From assembly GCF_024763615.1 (NCBI RefSeq), contig NC_077222.1:44578001-44642000 (forward strand): a stretch of 64,000 bases of DNA, written 5' to 3'. A program made the translations under genes and the position numbers. Positions within the stretch are counted from its first letter, which is position 1. Each line of letters starts with the position of its first letter. Below the pieces are notes generated by a model. It worked only from the letters and a program-made list of their open reading frames with translations, was not told the origin of the DNA and searched no databases. This DNA comes from Phlebotomus papatasi. Its lineage: Eukaryota; Arthropoda; Insecta; Diptera; Psychodidae. Shown one piece after another: positions 56,601 through 64,000 of the stretch.

Positions 56601-59600
56601 CTACCCTAAGTTTTGTGAGTCAATAAATTGAATTAAATTGATATTATCGTTCAAATTTTGGCAAAGGGAAAATAAAGGGGTTTTCATTCTATCTACAACA
56701 ATTTTAAATGTTAAATATATAAATTAGACTCATTTTTGTAAAGATTTCAGTTTTTGTACTGATCATAATTAGAAATTTTACTGCTCATTTTGATTTTTTT
56801 GCTGCTTGTTTGTTTTTTGCCTAATAAAAATACCTAACAAATGTCAAATGTTTGCTTATTTTGAAATAGGGGAAGTGAGACACCGTTGAATTGGGGTACA
56901 TTTGAAATTAAGCTTTTTCTCCCATTTTTTTTTAAACAAAAAAGTAATGTTATCATAATGTAATTTACATACACTATTGGTTTAGGGAGCCAAATTATAT
57001 CACGGTAAGGCCCACTTCCATTCAAAAATAGTTGAAAAAAGCTCAATTTTAAACATACCCCATTCTAAAGGTGCCCCACTTCCCCCAACTAGTAAATAGT
57101 TTGGAGTTTGCTAATATAAAGCTTTACTAGTCGAAAGATTGATATTACTGCTAGAACTCCACAAAGAGAACAGTATACAATCCCTCGATTATGAGTTATA
57201 TTATATAGGGGAGACCGGGGAGATTTGGGACAGGGGTAGTGTGGGACAAGGCGATTTTTTCATTAATTTTTGAAATAAGTGGGATTTAACCACTACTCAA
57301 TCGTAGACAATATTAAAATGTATCTTGACTAAAAGAATGGATATCCTCAGTTTTATTGTTTTAATTCTATGAACACTTTTTTAAAAATTTATAAAAATTG
57401 TATATTTTGACGTCTCAGTTTTCCTCTTTGTATTTTATATCCGCGATATATAATCAAAACTTTTTTATCTCATTAGGTAGCAGTGTAATCTGGGAACATA
57501 TTTTTTTATAAAAGTTTCAGAGATTATACGCAGAGATTTTTACATTAAGGTTTTAAATACCAAAACTACACGCGGGGATGTTTGGGACACCTAAATGGGG
57601 ATGAATGGGACATTGATTTTCGACAAGACTGTAGGTGGCATGCAACTGTTTATTGTCAAAATGAAGAGGATTACAGGGACAATTACACCATCAATGTCTT
57701 GGGAATCAATAATTCCTTCTCATAGGATATTCGATCTTTGCCCAATCTAGTTTAAAACTATTTTCTCGAGAATTTCTCGAACAATATCCTCTACAATTTT
57801 TGCAAGTTCTCCAGAAAAGGCAGGCGAGAGCTAATTCAAAGAAATAAGGGAAAAAACAGGTACCATGCAGTTGTCGTAAAATCAAACAGGAATCCGTCAA
57901 TGAGTTCAAAACTAAAAGTGTTAAGATAATCTACTCGCCTGAGGAATTTGATGATCATGATTGCAATATTTAGAATAAAAAAAGCAAAGAAGGGTAGATG
58001 GAAAGTAAGAAGAAAATACTTTAAATAATTAATTGACAATAAATGACTCTACTGTACTAATAAAATTGATATCAATTTCTAAGTATATTTCTAAAAATAT
58101 TTCTATTAGAAATATTTTTAATCTAGTATGTAAAATTCATTAACGTGCTCCAATAATGCAAATTATGCAAGAAAATATACGTCCCATACTGCCCCATATC
58201 GGGGAGGTTTGGGACAAAGCGTCAAGTTAAATGTTTTATCTTCTTCAAGAAAACTCATTTGTTTTCCAAGTTCTATCGAGTACTTTTTATAAAGTTAATA
58301 CCCATAAGTATCCTAGACCGCATAAAATTATGATATGCTATTGTGATTTTTTGGAATAGTGTCTCAAAGTCAAAACATGAAAAAGTGTCCCAAATCTCCC
58401 CGGTTTCTCCTACATTGAATAAAGAGGAATAAACAAAACCGCTTTTGAGTTGGGAGTTGAAACAAACTTGAGCTTGAAGCGAGACTGAATCCATTTTTAA
58501 AATATTATAATTTATAATTTGCCGAAACCCAAGCCAAAAAGGATTGTCACCACGGATTATTGTATTCATGGATAGTATGTAGAGATTTTCGTGTGTCATA
58601 GTAGTGCAAACATACCAAATAAAAGTGCATCCAGGAATGATACGATTTGATGCTGAGGAATGAAAATGTAGGATTTAAGTGATTTTCAGTCTCGAGAATA
58701 TCAAGAAGCAAGGGTACGACGTCTTTATTCGTACTTTTAATCACTTTGTTTGCACTACCATGGAACAAAAAACTGTCTATCTACTATCCAGGAATTTAGT
58801 AATCCGTGCTGTCACTCATTGGGGATACATATTAACGATATTAATGGCTCTGGCACACCTTTTAGATCTGGAAAATTTCATGTAATCGAAATTCACACAT
58901 CTTTCTTTCTCAAACGTTTTGAATATGTCTGTCCCACTCTTTCGGATTCTTCTTCTTCATTTAAACATCAGATCAATTTAAATTTAGTTCAATCTAATTT
59001 TGAGCGCGAAAGAATGGCATAGATATATGCAAAACGTGTAAGAAAGAAAGTGATTTGAATTTTGATTTCATGAAATTTTCTTGGTCTAAAAGGTGTGCCG
59101 AACCTATAACGGAGGAAAAGATTTGTCCAATTTAAGTGAAATTAGTCTCAATGTCGTCTGAACTTTAGTTTTTTTTTTCAGATTTCACCTCTAGTCCATC
59201 TAGTAGCTTTTTCGCGCCTTCGGAGTCGTTGGTACCCCTTGAATATAATCTCCTGAAGAAACTTAGACTTCATCTTGTCAATCTTAAGATTTCTAAAGAT
59301 GAAGATTCTTTAAAAAAAAATGGCCAGATTAATTTTCTGAAAATTGCTCTTTTCCTCAATAAAAATTCAAGAAATATTCCATTCTAAAACAAAACGCATT
59401 CCAAAAGGATTACGTTTGCAATGTGGCATTCTTCTTCTCAAAGATATTCTCTTTGAAAACAGAGCTAGATTTGCTGAAGACCATAGGACCGAAAAAAGTA
59501 CTATTATCAAGAAATTTTAAACAAAAGTTCAAAATAGCTGAAAAGATGTTATTATTCATAGCTTTTTGATATGTAAGGTCCAACCCCATATCTGTTATTT

Positions 59601-62126
59601 ATTTATTTTTACCAGATGGTAGAAAATTTTTTTATTAATTGATGATTTGGTATTTTTGAATTCATTGGTAAATTTATATCGGATCTCCCAACATTTGATT
59701 TTGGTCAAAATAGGCCTCAAAATGACCTTGGTAAGGGGGAAAACTAAAAAATAAAGCTTTTGGATAAGGGTATCTCTTCGGACTATAAGATTTTCAGAGG
59801 AAATTTAAAAAAGATAAATGACATAAAGAAAAATTTATGGGATCCAAATTCAAAGCTATTTTCGTATAAAAACGTATTTCCGATTACACAACTTCTAAAA
59901 TTTGAAATAAATAGATAAAATGAATGCAAATAAGAATTTAGTAGGGGAGACTGGGGCAAAAATTCACAAATCGAAAAATTCAAAATGCAATATCTTCCAA
60001 GGTAAAAAAGATAGCGGCTCAAATTTTTTCTATAGATAGTCTCCGTAGACCTTCTTCAACGTCGTAAGTTTCTTAGAATTCGAACATGGAATTTAGAAAA
60101 TAAAAAATATCGAAATTTTTAGCCCAATTTTTGAAATATTTTCCTTGCAGAAGATAACAATTATTACCTACTTATTTTCCAAAATTGATGCACTGGTGTA
60201 TATTTTATAAATTTGGATTTTTTGAATACGAATCCGCTATCTATTTTAGAATTTCACAAAAGTTCTTTTCTCCAGAAATCCTTTTATTAAAAATAGCCAC
60301 TTGGGGTAAAAAGTAACAAAAGGTATAGAGCAAAAAGTAACTAAAAAGCGAAGCAATTTCTGATGTCTCACGGCGAAAAGAAACGTCATTAGCAAGTCTT
60401 GCCGCTTGTTGTTTGCATTGAATGAAGCCAAAAAAAATCTTTCATTCAAGTACGAATTTAACTCTTTTTAGTTGTTCTTTTTTGACTGTGAATTTTATTC
60501 TGAGTAATCTTGTCCACCGAAGAACAAGTTTTTTTTTTTCAAAAAGGTATCCAAAAATCAAGTCCCAATAGTTAAATATTTTTAACCTTTTTCACCGAGA
60601 ATTTTCGTAAATACAGTATAAATGTAATGATTTTTTGTATTTAAGGGGGTACGTGGGTCAAAAAGACGAGAAAACACCATATTTTCTCTGATTGTTTTTT
60701 TTTTTACATAAAAAAATTATATTTTTATTTAAATTCTTACGCATATAAAAGTACAACAATTAAATTTAAAGTATATTTTCTGAAATTTTCATTTAAAAAT
60801 TCAGCTATTGGGACTTGATTTTCGGAGACCTTTTTTTTAAGAACATGCTTTCCGTGGACGAGATTTCTCAGAGTGTATTCATCAGAAATCAGAAAAACTG
60901 AATATTCCAGCTGATGAGTTATACTCGTACTTGAACGGTCAAACTTTTTTAAAATGAAATTTGGTTTTTTGGCAGAATTTTATACAAAAAAAAAAAACAA
61001 TTTTTGGGCGTATTTTACACCACGTTTTGTCTTTTCAAATAAATTGTGATCAATATAAAAAAAAGTCTACCGTTTAAGTACAAGTTTAACTCAAGTTCAG
61101 CTAACAGGAAATATTTAATTTTTTGATGTCAAATGAGAAATCTAGTCTACCGAAAACTATATATAATTTTTCAAAAATTGTCTCCAAAAATCATGTCCCC
61201 ACGGCTGAATTTTTAAGATTTTGAAATGAAAATTTTAAATATATTTAAAATGCTGCACTATTATATGCTTAATTGAATTAAATTTTTGGTATATTTGAAT
61301 GCGCGACCCACGTAACCCCTTAAGTACTTGAAAAAATATTTTTTTTTAATATGCTGAAAAATATTGAAAATGTTGTTTTTGGCCCTTCGTGACCCTATTT
61401 ATTACAGTTTGTTAAAATATTATTTAAATTATATATACAAAAATCCAATTATGAAAAAAATTGAATGAAATGTAAAAGCAATAATTCCTTTTTTTTAATA
61501 TAATTATTTAGAATTCTTCGATTTAGAAAACCGAAATATTTTTTCTATTAAATAATTAAATTATAAAAGACAGTTTCAGTTAAAGAGATAAAAATCATTC
61601 CACAAAATCAGTCACTTGCATTTCACGTGACATGTTGTCTTTTAAGGCGTGAAGTCCCAAATGAGAGTCACATTTAAAAGATAATCTCATGATAATTGCT
61701 CAGTGACGCACAAAGAGGATAAATTAGACTAACCTGTGCTGAGTAGCCCCAGAAAGTAGGAGCCCATCCTTTGGCTAGTCCCCGGAATCCCTCTTCCTTT
61801 ACACTAATCTTGAAGCCAGTGATGAGGTTCTTGTACTTAGCCGAGTCCACTTGAAGACGACACTTGACCAAATCCAGGGGCACCACCATTGTGTGCGTCA
61901 ATCCACACGACAGAGTTCCGCCCACACAGCACAAGCCGTAGTACTTGAGGGAGCCAAATTCACAGGACTCACCTTCCTTGGCCTGAGCTGCGGCTATTTG
62001 GCGGCCGGTTATGAGAGGCGCCGCGGCGGCATTGGTGACCTCTTGGGCAACTTCTTCACACTCCACCCTCTTCATTGGACCTTTGAGGGCGGATTGACGA
62101 GCAGCCTCATAGATTGACGCAAACAT
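53637..62126 (-). CDS. Mpcp: Mitochondrial phosphate carrier (SLC25A3 / Mpcp)
   Basis: Coding exons are 62126-61734 and 54326-53637; 360 residues, the usual length. The ATG at 62126 directly follows a splice acceptor (CTCGTAG). The mature protein starts near EFGSLKYYGLCCVGGTLSCG. Three SLC25 repeats are visible through their signatures: PLDLVKCRLQ, APFEAAKVKIQ and HPADVVVSKLN, each followed by the usual GF.G..KG/..F.KG stretch. Exon junction WGYSAQ/GLCKFGFYE is in phase 0. The family imports phosphate with protons across the inner mitochondrial membrane for ATP synthesis. The N-terminal ~40 residues act as a presequence-like extension. The 7.4-kb intron is crowded with transposon remains. A single set of exons is seen, with no alternative exon for the vertebrate-type A/B isoforms. 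Confidence 0.95.
54511..55736. mobile_element. TA-flanked DNA element (GGGGAAGGTGGGGCAGTTT ends)
   Basis: GGGGAAGGTGGGGCAGTTT at the left mirrors AAACTGCCCCACCCTCCCC at the right, between TA (54509-54510, 55737-55738). The interior is AT-rich with no transposase. It lies in the Mpcp intron. Confidence 0.75.
55745..56640 (+). mobile_element. Non-LTR retrotransposon 3' fragment (reverse transcriptase C-terminus)
   Basis: Plus-strand frames joined by frameshifts read WSVSNGLLLNPKKSQAIIIG, then DQVRNLGIVFNKTLSWSDH and LLLARALLLPFFNYGAELFF, then NSLAPQKRRSPDTIREHF. These are typical of the thumb and C-terminal regions of Jockey/I/R1-group reverse transcriptases. It ends in an AATTAAATTGA-type tail near 56640. 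It is 5'-truncated and broken by frameshifts, so inactive. Antisense to Mpcp. Confidence 0.8.
56869..57086. mobile_element. Short MITE (GGGGAAGTG ends)
   Basis: GGGGAAGTGAGACACC on the left and the reverse complement of GGTGCCCCACTTCCCCC on the right. About 218 bp, TA at the left flank. Confidence 0.55.
57208..58410. mobile_element. TA-flanked DNA element (GGGGAGACCGGGGAGATTTGGGAC ends)
   Basis: Near-perfect 25-bp inverted ends, between TA (57206-57207 and 58411-58412). Sub-terminal GGGACA motifs recur (57596, 58210). No transposase was recognised. In the Mpcp intron. Confidence 0.75.
58413..59941. other. Mpcp intron, no further feature recognised
   Basis: Short overlapping frames at 58273-59022 lie on both strands and show no domain. 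Treated as non-coding. Confidence 0.45.
59944..60644. repeat. Solo end of a TAGGGGAGACTGGGGCA-type element and flanking repeat
   Basis: TAGGGGAGACTGGGGCAAAAA resembles the ends of the 57208 element, but no matching right end was found before 60644. The part at about 60490-60580 is an inverse relative of 60805-60885. Confidence 0.4.
60645..61319. mobile_element. piggyBac-like MITE (TTAA target)
   Basis: GGGGGTACGTGGGTC and GACCCACGTAACCCC are flanked by TTAA (60641-60644, 61320-61323). The interior holds two diverged copies of a 'TTGGGACTTGATTTTCGGAGA' block. It also shares sequence with 845-1103. Confidence 0.7.
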
Positions 62127-62460
62127 CTACGAGAAACATATATTTTCACGTTAAAGGTAAAATATTGCATTTTTGAATGAAGTAAAGTCATTTTTCTCAA
62201 GGTTGCAAATTCAATCACATTACATAACACACGGCAAGGCGGTTTTCTTGCATTTAACGCAGATTTCCACAATATTTGTCTGTAGGATATCTCTCTTGGC
62301 AATTTAAGCTATTCACTAAACCAAAAAACACTGCAGAATTTAAGTAAAATTGTGCAAAAAATAAGGAAACTTACCTTTTTCACTTCTGTTCTTGCGAGCA
62401 CACGATGGAGAAGACTGTGACGTTTGTCTGCACAGTCCGACAGTCGTGAAGATAGCTGTG
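62127..62460 (-). other. Mpcp 5' intron and probable untranslated first exon
   Basis: A donor AAAAAG/GTAAG on the minus strand ends at about 62375. The preceding sequence to about 62460 carries no in-frame ATG and would be a 5' UTR exon. Further upstream (62461-62904) nothing was recognised. Confidence 0.5.
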
Positions 62461-62904
62461 TATTATATACTATAATTTTTATAGCAAATAATTCAAATTA
62501 AGTTTTAAACTGTTTAAAAGAGCTTTTGAAAAAAATTAAAGGTTTCTCGTTTTTATTAGTTCATGTCATAGAAAAAAATTTTCATGGGTTGTAATTGTAA
62601 AAACAATGCGTTGGAACAATGTGCATTCAATTATTTTCAAATTCTGGTGGATTATGGACATAAATTTATTATTTCTTTATAATATGCTCTAATCGAATTA
62701 ATAACTATTTCAAGGAAAAATAGCTGTGAATATATATTTAAATAAAATGGATATTGTATTTTCTTAATTTCAAGTCTAATTTTGAAAGTGAAATTTGGTC
62801 TATTATTTTTATTAAGAATTCATGCCATTCATGCCATCGTTATGGAATTAACTTTCAGCAAAATGTATCTCGAAAAATCTCATCAAAGCTTTTTGGAGTA
62901 TAAT

Positions 62905-63454
62905 GGGACAGATAATCCTAACCGGCTTACGTAGATGAGATTCTTAACGTGAGCTAACTCGGAATGCTTGCAAATTCGATTTAGAGCTGAAGTTCGGGGA
63001 TGATAAATGCAGTAAATTTGAGTTAAATTCGTGAAATAATACAAATTTTGAATTTAAACCAAAATATCAAGGACTTCGATGGACTGACAGAAAAGTTATA
63101 TATGGGTGAAATATAGACCAGAATGTGCTCTATAATTTTGCAGAAGAACTTGATATTTTTGGTTGTTCAGGAGCCGAGATAAATCAGGTTATTTGTTTTT
63201 GAATTCAATGCACCAAGTTCAATGGGGGGGGGGGGGGTCAATGCACCAAGTTGCAATTTTCACCCAATATATAACCTTTGCCGAAAATCGCAAGTAGATG
63301 TCTTTCTTATGCCCTCTCTAAGGCATTAGTTTGGGAGCTACTAAGCTCCAAAGAGCGGCCGGACGCATTCTGGCAAAGTTTGGTTTGCGGCCGATCGGAT
63401 GACATGAAATTTTATTAGGATTTAGGTGAGATTGTTAAGAATATAATCACCTAA
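62905..63454 (+). mobile_element. HINE/Helentron-like element, copy 7 (short, decayed)
   Basis: Starts GGGACAGATAATCCTAACCGG and ends with a damaged palindrome (GGTGAGATTGTTAAGAATATAATCACCTAA). The centre is deleted from the first 250 bp directly to a G11-13 tract (about 63224) and the CGCAAGTAGATGTC region. The left flank is T rather than A. Confidence 0.65.
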
Positions 63455-64000
63455 TATAAGACCATGAATGGATCATATTTTTTTAATGGTTGACAAGTAA
63501 ATTATGTATTTTTCATCCATGTAGTAGGCAGTTTTTGAGAGAATTTTGCAGAAAAGTGCATGTAAAGTAAAACACAAACGGAACATAAATATTGTGCTAA
63601 TATTCACGTAACTTTTCGTTTTTTCTCTAGAAAAATTGTCTTATTTTGAGTTAAAGCAGTTTAAGTAATATTGTAGGTAGAAATATTGAAAATATGTATA
63701 AAAAATCAAAAAAACAAAGTTTTTTTGATTAAGGAAAAATTAATAAGTTATTTGCAGTATTGATAAGGAAATGCAGATAACTTTTTATTTTTTACTGAGC
63801 ATATATATTTTTTAGGTAGTTTAGAAGCAAGTTGATTTTTTAACTGACTAAAACGGTTATTCCCAATATAATATGTTGTAATTTATGTATTAGTCTAAAA
63901 TTTTCAGTGCATGTATTGTTTGAGGTACTGTAGCAATCGTGTGAAATTAATAGAAAATAATCATACCTTGAGACTTAAGGTTAAAAAAATTGATTTCTAA
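63455..64000. other. AT-rich end of window
   Basis: Nothing recognised. Confidence 0.5.

Noticed and set aside
58679..59022. Overlapping short frames in the Mpcp intron
   Set aside because: No domain, splice signals or codon pattern; they overlap in two frames.

Overview
This is insect nuclear DNA, most probably from a phlebotomine sand fly (Phlebotomus-like). It is AT-rich, has GT-AG introns and TATA-box promoters, and is dense in transposable elements. The gene at 38564-41772 encodes a secreted 400-residue protein that closely resembles the sand-fly salivary 'yellow-related' proteins (SP42/SP44/LJM11 type). The species call rests on recognition, not on a search.

The main theme is a plus-strand cluster of yellow/major royal jelly protein (MRJP) family genes. 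In order they are: the 3' end of one gene (1-228); gene A copy 1 (4144-5732); gene B copy 1, frameshifted (7895-9416); gene A copy 2 (14996-16584); gene B copy 2 (18567-20086); gene C (31508-32984); gene D with a long acidic/His-rich insert (33229-38226); the salivary-type gene E (38564-41772); and gene F with a Pro/Asn/Gln-rich insert (45653-47741). Genes A-C have two exons. D-F keep an extra 3' intron at one homologous position. A, B, C and F have clear TATA boxes 49-73 bp before the start codon, and D and E have similar ones. Every complete member begins with a signal peptide.

The segment 3161-13504 is repeated almost exactly at 14005-22459, on either side of a 500-base N gap (13505-14004). 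It is either a recent tandem duplication of about 10 kb or two haplotypes left side by side by the assembler. Its right part carries minus-strand remains of a YIPF1/YIPF2 (Yip1-domain) gene, broken by transposons in copy 1 and by transposon insertion plus deletion in copy 2.

The minus strand also carries a bZIP transcription factor gene (23328-26269, possibly from 27230), an unrecognised lysine-rich exon (22956-23126) and the mitochondrial phosphate carrier (53637-62126), whose 7.4-kb intron is full of decayed DNA transposons and a non-LTR retrotransposon fragment.

The most unusual component is a family of 0.55-1.9 kb repeats (seven copies, one nested in another). They have an 11-bp subterminal inverted repeat, a 10-bp-stem terminal palindrome, a variable CCGG/CCGT microsatellite, internal degenerate tandem units, and insertion between A and T. 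This matches non-autonomous Helitron/Helentron (HINE, DINE-1-like) elements. One copy sits inside the coding exon of gene D, exactly where its removal restores the reading frame. A second family with the same end architecture but a different palindrome occurs three times. MITEs with TA, TTAA, ATAT and CTG target duplications, a 2-bp-TSD element of unclear class and a tRNA-like SINE fill most of the remaining space.
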